From assembly GCA_023249405.1 (NCBI GenBank), contig JAHFCR010000006.1:17688-81687 (forward strand): DNA of 64,000 nt, written 5' to 3'. The notes beneath the pieces are model-generated. The model was given only the letters and a program-made list of their open reading frames with translations. It had not been told where the DNA came from and did no database searches. A program made the position numbers and the translations under genes. Origin of the DNA: Peptococcaceae bacterium. Its GTDB lineage: Bacteria; Bacillota; DSM-12270; Thermacetogeniales; Thermacetogeniaceae. Within the stretch, counting starts at the first letter, position 1; the number at the start of each line of letters is the position of its first letter. Below, piece by piece: positions 35,285 to 43,338 of the stretch.

Positions 35285-35404
35285 TACCGTACCGGGCAAG
35301 AAAAAGGCGGAGACGTAGGAGCCGAAAATTCCTAACGCTCTAACGCCGTATCGATCTCTAAGCAATGGTTTCTGAATCTCTGAGCTTTTTTATGAAGGTA
35401 TCAA
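35285..35404 (-). pseudogene. deletion derivative of a mntA-hepT module
   Basis: Positions about 35326-35404 are near-identical to the first 90 bp of mntA (61184-61278), giving the broken peptide LLRDRYGVRALGIFGSYV. The adjoining 35285-35325 matches the terminator flank of that operon (60537-60570, CAAGAAAAAGRCGGAGACG). The 600-plus bp between them at the intact locus (hepT and most of mntA) is absent, and the joint falls on a shared GACG. This is the scar of a second HEPN/MNT module. Confidence 0.75.
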
Positions 35405-37773
35405 TGCCCGGTTTTCATGCCGAGCAGCCTCATCCCGTTGAGCGTGACCAGGAGCGAACTGCCCATATCCCCCACTACCGCCAGCCACAAAGTCAGCCAC
35501 CCGGGAATGACCAGCACCAAAATCGCCGCCTTGATCGCCAGTGCCAGGATGACGTTCTGCCTGATCACAGCCACGGTGCGGCGGCTCAATTCAACGGTGG
35601 ATGGCAATTTGGAAAGATCGTCTCCCATCAGGACGATGTCCGCCGTTTCCAGGGCGGCATCAGTACCGGCCACTCCCATGGCGATGCTCACCGTGGCCGT
35701 AGCCATAGCCGGGGCGTCATTGACCCCGTCTCCCACCATGGCCACCTTGCCGTGCCTGGCCAGCAGATCGCCGACCGCCCGCACCTTGTCATCGGGGAGG
35801 AGATTGGCCATGTAATCGTCCACGCCGGCATGCGCCGCAATCTCCCGGGCAGTGGTATCGTTATCCCCGGTCAGCATGATCAGATGGGCGATGCCCGCCT
35901 TTTTAAGATTCGCCAATGTTTGCCGGCTGTTGCCCCGCAAGGTATCCGCCACGGCGATCAGCCCCAGGACGTGCCCCTGATCGCTCAGAATCATCACTGT
36001 CTTGCCCTGTTTTTGCAATCCGGCCACAGCGTTTTTAATATCCCCTGGCAGCAAGCCCTCTTCAATAAGCAGCGCCTCACTGCCGATAAAATACAGATGT
36101 CCGTCGATCTCCCCCCGGGCGCCCTTGCCGGTTATAGCTAAAAAATCACTCACCGCGGGGATTAGCAGCCCGCGCTCCTTCGCCAGCCGTACAATCGCCT
36201 CCCCCAGGGGATGTTCCGAACGGGATTCGATACCCGCCGCCAGGGATAGCAGTTCGCTCTCGTTCATATCGGCGAACGGGATGACATCGGTCACCCGGGG
36301 CCTCCCGTGGGTCAGGGTGCCGGTCTTGTCGAAGGCGATTGCTGAAAGGGCGCCCATCTCCTCCAGGTAGGCGCCCCCCTTGATCAGGACACCGTTCCTG
36401 GCGGCGCTGCCAATGGCGGAAACCACAGAAACGGGCGTCGAGATCACCAGGGCGCACGGGCAGGCGACCAGGAGCATTGCCAGAGCCTCATAAAACCACC
36501 TGGAAAACGGCTGGCCCAACATCAGCGGCGGCACAGCCGCAACCAGGGCTGCCGCCAGGATCACCGCAGGGGTGTAGTAGCGCGCAAATCGATCGATAAA
36601 CTGCTGCGACGGCGCCCGCCGGCCCTGGGCCTCTTCCACCAGCTTGATGATCCTGGCGATCGTGTTGTCGCCGGCCAGCCTGGTGACTCTGATCTCCAGC
36701 GAACCCCGTTCATTAATGGTGCCGGCGTATACCTCATCCACCGGCTTTTTAACCACCGGCAGCGATTCTCCGGTGATCGGGGCCTGATTGACAGAAGATT
36801 CCCCTGAGATGACCCGTCCGTCCATGGGGATCCTCTCGCCCGGCCGGATGATCACGGTGTCATCCAGGCAGATCTCAGCGACGGGCAGCACGATCTCGCC
36901 CCCGTTACGGCGCAGCAGCGCCTCTTTCGGCGATAGGTCCATCAGGCTGCGGATCGAACTCCTGGTCTTATCCAGGGCTAATACCTGCAGGGCGTTGCCC
37001 AGAGAAAACAGGAAGGTCACCACGGCGGCCTCTTCCAGCTGGCCCAGGGCAATGGCGCCAAGGGCGGCAATGGTCATCAGGATGTTCATATCGAGTTGGC
37101 GCGCCCTGAGCACCGCCAGCACACCGGTTCTGGCCGGCAGATAACCGCCGATGACGGCGGCGAGGGCATAGATCGAATGGGTGATGGGAATGGGAACGCC
37201 GAACCGCTCCATGGTAAAGGCGATGGCGATGATCGCGCCGGAGATGATCGTGGGCCTGGCGTAGCTGTTGACAGTCCAAAGCGATGATTCTTCCGGCTTT
37301 TCTCCCTTCGCTCCTTCCAGCTGCCCCTTCAGTCCCTGGTCATGGATGGCGGCGAGAATAGGCGCTGCGGTTCCATAATGCGTCACCTGCAGGATGCCCG
37401 CCCCAAAGTTGAGAGAGGCCGATGCCACCCCCGGCAGCGCCCTGATCCTGCTCTCCAGCTTGGCGGCACAGTCGGCGCAGTCCAGGCCGGCAAGCCTGAT
37501 GGTGGTGCTGCTGACGGTCGCCGATCCCCCCGGACCGCCACTGTCCTGAGCCCACGCCTTGTAACCCAGGGAGCGCACCCTCTCTATCGCTTGTGGAATT
37601 GCTACCCTGTCAGGATCATATTCGATCTTCAGGGCACCCATGGCGAATACAAAGTTCGCCTCGATCACTCCAGGCAGTTGCCGCACGGCCTTTTCGATCT
37701 TGGCGGCACAATCAGGGCAGTCAATACCAGGCACCTGCAGTACTCCGGTGGCGGCTGCAATGGCTTCATCCAT
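35401..37773 (-). CDS. cadA: Zn/Cd/Pb-transporting P1B ATPase with two HMA domains
   Basis: 790 aa. Two N-terminal HMA domains with metal-binding CPDC (Cys19/Cys22) and CADC (Cys99/Cys102), then membrane helices, actuator motif APITGESLPV, ion path VACPCALV (about 439), DKTGTLTHGRP (about 480), SEHPLGEA and the hinge MVGDGVNDAP. The last helices carry the KAAILVL and GDMGSSLLV segments of the Zn/Cd/Pb subgroup. It exports divalent soft metals from the cytosol. GGGGGAG lies upstream. The CadC-type repressor is the next gene upstream, 40 bp away, forming a cadCA-like operon. Confidence 0.94.
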   Translation of the reverse strand: MDEAIAAATGVLQVPGIDCPDCAAKIEKAVRQLPGVIEANFVFAMGALKIEYDPDRVAIPQAIERVRSLGYKAWAQDSGGPGGSATVSSTTIRLAGLDCADCAAKLESRIRALPGVASASLNFGAGILQVTHYGTAAPILAAIHDQGLKGQLEGAKGEKPEESSLWTVNSYARPTIISGAIIAIAFTMERFGVPIPITHSIYALAAVIGGYLPARTGVLAVLRARQLDMNILMTIAALGAIALGQLEEAAVVTFLFSLGNALQVLALDKTRSSIRSLMDLSPKEALLRRNGGEIVLPVAEICLDDTVIIRPGERIPMDGRVISGESSVNQAPITGESLPVVKKPVDEVYAGTINERGSLEIRVTRLAGDNTIARIIKLVEEAQGRRAPSQQFIDRFARYYTPAVILAAALVAAVPPLMLGQPFSRWFYEALAMLLVACPCALVISTPVSVVSAIGSAARNGVLIKGGAYLEEMGALSAIAFDKTGTLTHGRPRVTDVIPFADMNESELLSLAAGIESRSEHPLGEAIVRLAKERGLLIPAVSDFLAITGKGARGEIDGHLYFIGSEALLIEEGLLPGDIKNAVAGLQKQGKTVMILSDQGHVLGLIAVADTLRGNSRQTLANLKKAGIAHLIMLTGDNDTTAREIAAHAGVDDYMANLLPDDKVRAVGDLLARHGKVAMVGDGVNDAPAMATATVSIAMGVAGTDAALETADIVLMGDDLSKLPSTVELSRRTVAVIRQNVILALAIKAAILVLVIPGWLTLWLAVVGDMGSSLLVTLNGMRLLGMKTGH

Positions 37774-37813
37774 TTTTACTCCCCCTGCTCCAACTACAAT
37801 TATGCGGCAGATT

Positions 37814-38173
37814 CTATTCGGTGACGTGTTCTAGCCCCTGCTCAAACAGCCTGGCGACATGGCTGTCCGCCAGGGAGTAATAGAGGATCTTGCCCTGGCG
37901 CCGGTATCTGACCAGCCTCTGGTTGCGCAGAATCCTCAATTGGTGGGAGACTGCAGATTCGGACATGCCGATCACGGCAGTGACATCGCAGACGCACAGT
38001 TCCCTCTGCATCAGGGCAAAAAGCAGTTTCACCCGCGTGGTGTCGCCCAGCGTCCGGAACAACTCGGCCAAAAAACCGGCGGTCTCATCGCTGAGCATCT
38101 GCTTCCGGGCCTCTCTGACGGCTTCCTCATGAATGCAGGTGGTGTCGCAACGGTCGATTATCTCCCGCTCCAT
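37814..38173 (-). CDS. cadC: ArsR/SmtB-family metal-sensing repressor, CadC type
   Basis: 119 aa winged helix. It carries the CadC alpha-3N/alpha-4 site: Cys9 and Cys13 in the N-terminal RCDTTCIHEE and Cys60/Cys62 in RELCVCDV, the four thiolates that bind Cd, Pb or Zn in pI258 CadC. The HTH is AVIGMSESAVSHQLRILR and the wing RYRRQGKILYYSL. ATG 38173 is favoured by GGAGGG upstream and by placing the Cys at family positions; a longer frame from 38203 lacks a ribosome-binding site and would overlap the operator. Confidence 0.93.
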   Translation of the reverse strand: MEREIIDRCDTTCIHEEAVREARKQMLSDETAGFLAELFRTLGDTTRVKLLFALMQRELCVCDVTAVIGMSESAVSHQLRILRNQRLVRYRRQGKILYYSLADSHVARLFEQGLEHVTE

Positions 38174-38198
38174 AGTACAACCCTCCACTAACGCCATT

Positions 38199-38216
38199 AA
38201 CATATGAGCATATGTT
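38199..38216. promoter_or_regulatory. ArsR/CadC operator palindrome
   Basis: AACATATG-AG-CATATGTT, perfect 8-bp arms, 25 bp before the cadC start. An overlapping TGAGCA-TA-TGTTCA resembles the classic ArsR-family half-site (TGAAC/GTTCA). Confidence 0.65.
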
Positions 38217-38524
38217 CAGATGTTATTTTAAAACATATCTCCTGTTCTGTCAAACTACAACCATGCCCTTAGTGCGAATCTTTTTTAATAAGGAACCGCA
38301 CCTAAACTTAGCCACAATATCGGATGCCGTATCGTTATTAATATTCCAGTCTTTTTTCAGGCTCGCCCGATAAAGCCGCCAATCCACCAGGATGCCGAAC
38401 CTGCTTGTCATAGATCGGGATGTCGTAAAGGATCTGACGTTTGCTGGAGCGAATACATCACCCGCTGTGATCATAAGGCGCAAGCAATAATCCCGTATAT
38501 ACTTTCATAGCTCTGGCGATCTTT
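38217..38524. other. intergenic stretch with an unassigned open segment
   Basis: No confident gene. A minus-strand frame encodes QILYDIPIYDKQVRHPGGLA before a stop and reads like the 3' end of a decayed gene; a second frame over the same DNA (38250-38483) lacks a start with ribosome-binding site. Family unknown. Confidence 0.25.
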
Positions 38525-38608
38525 TCATTTCAGCAGCCAGTCAAAAAAGAGCGCCATAGAAGCCACCAGTATGGCCAAGCCTAAACTTACGCAGAGTACT
38601 GTAACCAA
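38525..38608 (-). CDS. 27 aa single-span membrane peptide downstream of cbiO
   Basis: TTG at 38608 follows GGAGGGG at 5-nt spacing and encodes one hydrophobic helix (VTVLCVSLGLAILVASMALF) ending in DWLLK. An in-frame ATG at 38623 overlaps the ribosome-binding site. It lies 60 bp after cbiO on the same strand. Size and topology recall accessory peptides such as KdpF or CbiN-like stabilisers, but homology is not claimed. Confidence 0.45.
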   Translation of the reverse strand: MVTVLCVSLGLAILVASMALFFDWLLK

Positions 38609-38669
38609 ATTATCCCCTCCCATGTTCTATGGCGGTATCAGCAGTTGCATCGTGAAACAGGCGCAGTAT

Positions 38670-39470
38670 TTAATGGGCGTGAAGATGCGCGTATTTTGGG
38701 TGGCGATGCTCGTGGAAGGTCCTATCAATGAGATTCACGCTGGCTAATAGGTCATAATCCGCTAGCAATTCAACAGGCTCCCCCTCAGCCACTACCCGGT
38801 GCTCTTCGTTGAAGACGAACATTTTATCGGCGATTACCGGTACAATAGCTAGGTCGTGCGTCGCCGTTATGATCGTTTTACCGGTACGGTTGAGTTCGAT
38901 CAGCATTTCCACCAGCCAACCCTGAGTGCGCGGATCGAGCGCCATGGTTGGTTCGTCCAGCAGCAGCACTTCGGGGTTGACCGAAAGCACCGATGCCAGG
39001 GCCACCTTCTTCCTTTCTCCGCCGCTCAATTTAAACGGAGGCCTGTTCCTGAGGTGTTCAATCTCCAGCAAATGAAGCATGCTCTCTACCCTTCCCCTCA
39101 CTTGCTCGCTATCGAGACCCAACTGTACAGGCCCGAAGGCAATCTCCTCCCAGACATTGGAGTTGAACAGCTGGGCGTCGGAATTCTGGAACACGAACCC
39201 CACCCGCCGCCGGAAGGCGAAGGAGAACTCCTCGTTAGAGAGGCTTTCTTCATCGAGGGATTGGCCAAGAAACTTGACGGTGCCTTCTTCTGCATACAGC
39301 AATCCGCTCAGCAGCTTGAGCAGGGTGGATTTGCCGCTGCCATTGGCGCCCAGCAAGACCACCTTCTCTCCCCTGTTGATGGTCAGATCGACGCTCTCCA
39401 GGGCCTGTTCCCCGCTCGGGTAGTGAAAGCCGACATTTTTTAGTTCGTAGAGTAGCTCATCTCCAGCCAA
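38670..39470 (-). CDS. cbiO: ECF-type cobalt/nickel transporter ATPase with His-rich tail
   Basis: 266 aa ABC ATPase. Walker A GANGSGKST, Q-loop FVFQNSDAQLF typical of CbiO/EcfA proteins, signature LSGGERKKVALA, Walker B LLLDEPTMALD and switch His in THDL. The C-terminus is extended by a His-rich stretch (HEHRHPKYAHLHAH) that could buffer nickel or cobalt. It overlaps cbiQ by 14 bp. With cbiMN and cbiQ it forms a complete group I ECF importer. Confidence 0.93.
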   Translation of the reverse strand: MAGDELLYELKNVGFHYPSGEQALESVDLTINRGEKVVLLGANGSGKSTLLKLLSGLLYAEEGTVKFLGQSLDEESLSNEEFSFAFRRRVGFVFQNSDAQLFNSNVWEEIAFGPVQLGLDSEQVRGRVESMLHLLEIEHLRNRPPFKLSGGERKKVALASVLSVNPEVLLLDEPTMALDPRTQGWLVEMLIELNRTGKTIITATHDLAIVPVIADKMFVFNEEHRVVAEGEPVELLADYDLLASVNLIDRTFHEHRHPKYAHLHAH

Positions 39471-40407
39471 CTAGCGCATCTCCCCATAGCAGCATTATGC
39501 TGACCAGTACCGTAAAGCCGGTCCATAGCCAGTCCAATCCCTCGATCTTGAAGCTGGACAGGGTGCGGGGAATGCCGTTATAGCCCCGGGCGATCATGGC
39601 GGCGTGGACCTCCTCGCTCAGGGCGAAGGCTCTGGTCCAGAGGGCGCCCAGGGCGCTGCCCACGAACCGCTGCTGTTCTTTGGTGCCGGTCCGGCCGACC
39701 GTGCGGCTCTTCCGGGCCAGGAACATGTCGCTGGCGCTCTGCAGCAGGACGTAGATGTAGCGGTAGGTCATCTCCAGTATTTTGGTAAACAGCGATGGGA
39801 TGCGGATCATGCCGAGTCCTTTCAGGAGGGCTGGCCAGCGGGTGGTCAGGGTCAGCAGCACGCTCAGGGAGACGCAGGCTCCGACCCGCAGCACGAAGAC
39901 GATCCCGGCCTGAACTCCCTGCCTGGTGATGGCCAGGGTGTCGGGGAAGACCCAGGGTCCAAACCGGTGCTGGGTGCTAAAGTGCAGCAGCGTCAGCAGG
40001 GGATCCCCGGGACGGACTGCGTTGAAGAGGGACGGGAGGATGATGATACCGGCAAAAAGTGGCACTACCAGCCACACTCTTTTAAGAAAGGAGGTCATCT
40101 GGATGCGGGACATGTAGACCAGCCACAGCACCCACAGGTTGACCAGCAGCAGCACCGGCCAGGTGCGAAGGCAGACGGCCACCACGATGAGCAGCAGGGT
40201 GGTGATCACTTTGATCCCCGGGTGCAGGCCCTGCATGAGCCCTCTGGAACCGGCGATCCGCTCGGCAAAAAAATCATCGATCATCAACTGGGAGAATCCA
40301 TCGATGGTCTTTTCCAGGAAGCCGCGCCGCAGCTTATGGGAGCCGTTAAGGCCGGGGAGTGGCCCCTGGGACTCCAGGAGCCACGCTGGCATCTGATAGT
40401 CAGCCAT
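39457..40407 (-). CDS. cbiQ: ECF transporter transmembrane subunit CbiQ/NikQ
   Basis: 316 aa. Four to five membrane helices in the region 65-170 and 295-312. The two coupling motifs of the family are visible: LLKGLGMIRIP near residue 200 and AMIARGYNG near 275, which contact the ATPase. It has a longer N-terminal cytosolic part (about 60 residues) than most CbiQ proteins. Overlaps cbiO; 27 bp after cbiMN. Confidence 0.92.
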   Translation of the reverse strand: MADYQMPAWLLESQGPLPGLNGSHKLRRGFLEKTIDGFSQLMIDDFFAERIAGSRGLMQGLHPGIKVITTLLLIVVAVCLRTWPVLLLVNLWVLWLVYMSRIQMTSFLKRVWLVVPLFAGIIILPSLFNAVRPGDPLLTLLHFSTQHRFGPWVFPDTLAITRQGVQAGIVFVLRVGACVSLSVLLTLTTRWPALLKGLGMIRIPSLFTKILEMTYRYIYVLLQSASDMFLARKSRTVGRTGTKEQQRFVGSALGALWTRAFALSEEVHAAMIARGYNGIPRTLSSFKIEGLDWLWTGFTVLVSIMLLWGDALVGWR

Positions 40408-40434
40408 CGGGTTGATTATCCTTTCTCTGTTCTG

Positions 40435-41460
40435 TCAGCTCTTGTCTATCGCTTCCCTGGCCGCTATCAACCGGCTGAACAGGTAGGTGAGGCCGGCGAT
40501 GATGGCGATGCCCACCGCCGCAGAGATTATGTAGCCAAAGGCGCTCTGCCAGAAGGCCGCGCTCTCCCCTCCCAGGCCCGGGATGCCGTAATCCGGAAGC
40601 AGGGCGTGCCAGCGATCGCTCAGGGCGGCCATTCCCTTGGGAATGAACCCGAACTTGTCCCTGATCTCATCGGTGCCCCACTCGCCCCAGGCGCCGCCGG
40701 GAGCCAGCAGGCCGATCGGGGTCAGCACGATCAGTAGAATCATAACGTACCACAGCTTGTTGAATCCCTCTTTAACCGCGGCTTGCGCCTTCGACGGCAT
40801 GCCGATCAAGAACAGCGACGGATCGCTCACCTGGAAGTAGCGCACCGCCAGTGCAGTCACAATCGCCTCGACCGGGCCGGCAACTGTCAGGTGGGCGAAC
40901 AGCATGGCCGGCACCGCCTGAGCAATCGTGTACGGGGCATACACCGGACCCACGTAGATCGCCGGCTGCAGGCCGAACTCGATCCCTGCGGCCAGGGCCG
41001 CCAGGTTGATGCCGACATAGCCGCCGGCCAGTCCCCCGATCCAGCGCCTGTATGAGGTGGCTTCAGTGTTGCCGGCGATCAGGCGGTAGACCCAGTAGGC
41101 AGTGAACGGCAGCACCACAGCCATGTTAAAGCAGTTGAAACCAAAGGCGGTAATGCCCCCGTCGCCGAACAGCAGGGCCTGGATGGCCAGGGCGATAGTG
41201 ACGCAGATGGTGGCCGCCCAGGGCCCCAGGACGATGGCCAGGAGGCTGCTGCCCACGGCATGCGCCGTGGTGCCGTCAGGGATCGGCACGTTGAACATCA
41301 TCAGGATAAATGAGAAGGCCGCCCCGATCACCATCAACGGAATCAGCCTGGTCTGCAGGGTTTCCTTCACTTTTTTGACCGCCGTCGCCCAGAATGGCAG
41401 CATGACGACGTAGCCTACCACGCATGTTGCAGGACCCAAATACCCATCAGGAATATGCAC
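40435..41460 (-). CDS. cbiM: CbiM/NikM substrate-binding subunit fused to CbiN-like tail
   Basis: 341 aa. GTG at 41460 with GGAGG upstream makes the protein start Met-His-Ile-Pro-Asp-Gly, the essential N-terminal MHIPDG loop whose Met1 amine, His2 and a later His (in DGTTAHAVGSSLLA) coordinate Ni(II) in NikM. Starting at 41496 would bury this loop and is rejected. Seven or so helices of the CbiM domain (about 1-215) are followed by a C-terminal part with two helices (about 225-340, the PDGLE/CbiN-like module), as in NikMN. It lies 38 bp after a UbiD gene on the same strand. Confidence 0.92.
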   Translation of the reverse strand: MHIPDGYLGPATCVVGYVVMLPFWATAVKKVKETLQTRLIPLMVIGAAFSFILMMFNVPIPDGTTAHAVGSSLLAIVLGPWAATICVTIALAIQALLFGDGGITAFGFNCFNMAVVLPFTAYWVYRLIAGNTEATSYRRWIGGLAGGYVGINLAALAAGIEFGLQPAIYVGPVYAPYTIAQAVPAMLFAHLTVAGPVEAIVTALAVRYFQVSDPSLFLIGMPSKAQAAVKEGFNKLWYVMILLIVLTPIGLLAPGGAWGEWGTDEIRDKFGFIPKGMAALSDRWHALLPDYGIPGLGGESAAFWQSAFGYIISAAVGIAIIAGLTYLFSRLIAAREAIDKS

Positions 41461-41498
41461 TGGTTTTCCTCCCCCATAAAAAAGACGGCGGCTCAAGA

Positions 41499-42947
41499 TT
41501 AATACTTAGAATACTCGCTCAGAAACGGCCACTTCTTTACCACCTGAGACCCATCCCAATTGGCCACCACCCGTGGGTAATGCTCTTTCCACTCGAAAGG
41601 TCTGGTGGCATCCACTATCGCCCTGGAAGTGGCCCACCGCCGGCCTCTTTTATCGCATGGGCTCATACGCGGGTCGAGCGGTGAGCCCCAGGCGCGGTGG
41701 ATGATATCTACCGAAGAAGCCGGATCGGAACGCGTCAATACCGCCCACATCACATCCTCCAGGCTGGTGACGTCGATATCCTCATCCACCACCACGATGT
41801 AGCGTCCAAGCAACGCTCCTATCTGGCAGGATGCGGCGACGTGCCCGGCCTGGGATGCGTGTCCCACATGTTCCTGCTTGATGCCCACCGCCAGCAGCAG
41901 GCGTCCGCCACCAATCTCGTGCGCCCAACAGCCCTGAATATTGGGTACGCCGCTGAGACGCAAGCTTTTCTCCAGCATGGCAGACCGGAACACCGCTTTT
42001 AAGAAGGCAGTTTCGTCGGGGGGCTTGCTGTGCGGCGTGCCCAACAGGATCGGATTATGGCGATGATACACTGCCTCTATATCTATTACCGGCGCTATCG
42101 TTGTTTCCCCGTAATATCCCGTCCATTCACCGAACGGGCCTTCCTTGGCCGTATTGTCGGGCTCAATAAAGCCCTCAAAGGCGATCTCCGCCTCGGCCGG
42201 TATGGGCAGACCCGTTTTGGGCCCGATCACCACGTTGACCGGCCTGCCGCACAGTCCGCCGGCCCAGTCCAATTCACTGGTCCCGGCAGGCACATCGTTG
42301 CAGGACGCCAGAAACAGGAGCGGGTCCTCGCCAGTCGCCACCACCACCGGGCAACGCTCTTTTCTGGCATAATACTCTTGGAGATGCAGATAGCCGTGAT
42401 GTCCGGGGACAATATGCACCGTGGCCTGGTTACCGGAAAGAGCCATCACGCGGTAGGTACCCAGGTTGACCCATGAGCCGTCATGGCTCTGGGTGATCAC
42501 ATTACAGCCGGTACCGATATAACGCCCGCCATCTCCCTGATGCCATTTGGGAACGGGGAACTCCAGCAGATCGATCTCTTTGCCCTCGTGGCTGTTTTCA
42601 AAAATCGGCCCCGTTTTGATTACTGCCGGCTTTACCGGTTCCAGCTGTTCCAGACGGGAACATAAGGCACGGCTCAGCAGAAGCTTGTCCTGCTTTTCAT
42701 CCAGGCCCAAGGTATAAGCCAGGCGTTGCACCGAGTTAAAAGCATTGACGAGTATCCTGTAGCCCGCCGGGTAGTCGCAAACATGATCAAACAGCGCTGC
42801 CGGAGATCCAGGCTGCTTCTGCAGCATTTCCGTGATCGCTCCCACCTCATCGCGCCAATCGGCCCCCTGAATGTCGATCACGTCTTCCCGGTCGCGTATC
42901 CCCTGTAACCAGCTTCTCAGTCCATCTCCGTTGCCATTGGCCAGCAC
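41499..42947 (-). CDS. UbiD-family prenylated-FMN decarboxylase
   Basis: 482 aa. UbiD enzymes interconvert aromatic or alpha,beta-unsaturated acids and decarboxylated products using prenyl-FMN and Mn/K. Conserved features by position: Asn161-x4-Arg166 in NLGTYR (equivalent to Asn168/Arg173 of Fdc1) and Glu269-x4-Glu274 in KEGPFGEWTGYYG (Glu277/Glu282), so the E-R-E catalytic set is complete. GGAGGGG precedes the GTG. The UbiX prenyltransferase that makes the cofactor is not in the window. Context is two DASS carboxylate carriers, two cupins and a flavoprotein remnant, suggesting (de)carboxylation of an imported organic acid; genuine UbiD of ubiquinone synthesis is unlikely in a Firmicute. Confidence 0.93.
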   Translation of the reverse strand: MLANGNGDGLRSWLQGIRDREDVIDIQGADWRDEVGAITEMLQKQPGSPAALFDHVCDYPAGYRILVNAFNSVQRLAYTLGLDEKQDKLLLSRALCSRLEQLEPVKPAVIKTGPIFENSHEGKEIDLLEFPVPKWHQGDGGRYIGTGCNVITQSHDGSWVNLGTYRVMALSGNQATVHIVPGHHGYLHLQEYYARKERCPVVVATGEDPLLFLASCNDVPAGTSELDWAGGLCGRPVNVVIGPKTGLPIPAEAEIAFEGFIEPDNTAKEGPFGEWTGYYGETTIAPVIDIEAVYHRHNPILLGTPHSKPPDETAFLKAVFRSAMLEKSLRLSGVPNIQGCWAHEIGGGRLLLAVGIKQEHVGHASQAGHVAASCQIGALLGRYIVVVDEDIDVTSLEDVMWAVLTRSDPASSVDIIHRAWGSPLDPRMSPCDKRGRRWATSRAIVDATRPFEWKEHYPRVVANWDGSQVVKKWPFLSEYSKY

Positions 42948-42979
42948 TGCGATCCCCTCCGAAATTATAATTACTTGCG

Positions 42980-43130
42980 GCTAGGCGCCATGGCCGTCCT
43001 GTACTCACCCCGGTCAAGGCATACACTGGTATGGCGTCCTGCCAGGCCTGCTCTCCCGTATGGATAATCGCTGCGGTGAAACGGCCGCTCCGCCACCGCC
43101 CAGGATCAGCACATCGCATTCGTATCGCAT
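42980..43130 (-). pseudogene. flavoprotein N-terminus remnant (FAD-binding GxGxxA), frameshifted
   Basis: ATG at 43130, preceded by GGAGG, encodes MRYECDVLILGGGGAA, a dinucleotide-binding start as in fumarate-reductase/aspartate-oxidase-type flavoproteins. After about 16 codons the frame breaks, and the continuation (TAAIIHTGEQAWQDA) lies in another frame before all similarity ends. A truncated, inactivated gene between DASS and UbiD; the original enzyme may have belonged to the same pathway. Confidence 0.65.
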
Positions 43131-43338
43131 AATGGCCTCCTTCCCTGGCGCTAAGCTCGCCATCAAAAATAGCTTTCTTGTCAACAGCCTGCCGGAGCGC
43201 CCTCATTCATCCATGTCCGACCCAAAGACGGAGCAGTGTCAGGCACCCGCACAGGCTATTGTTTTGAAGCTTTAATTAATAGTGCAAGCGGTCAATCATT
43301 ATAAACAAACAATCCGTACCAGCCAATTGGCAGGCCGT

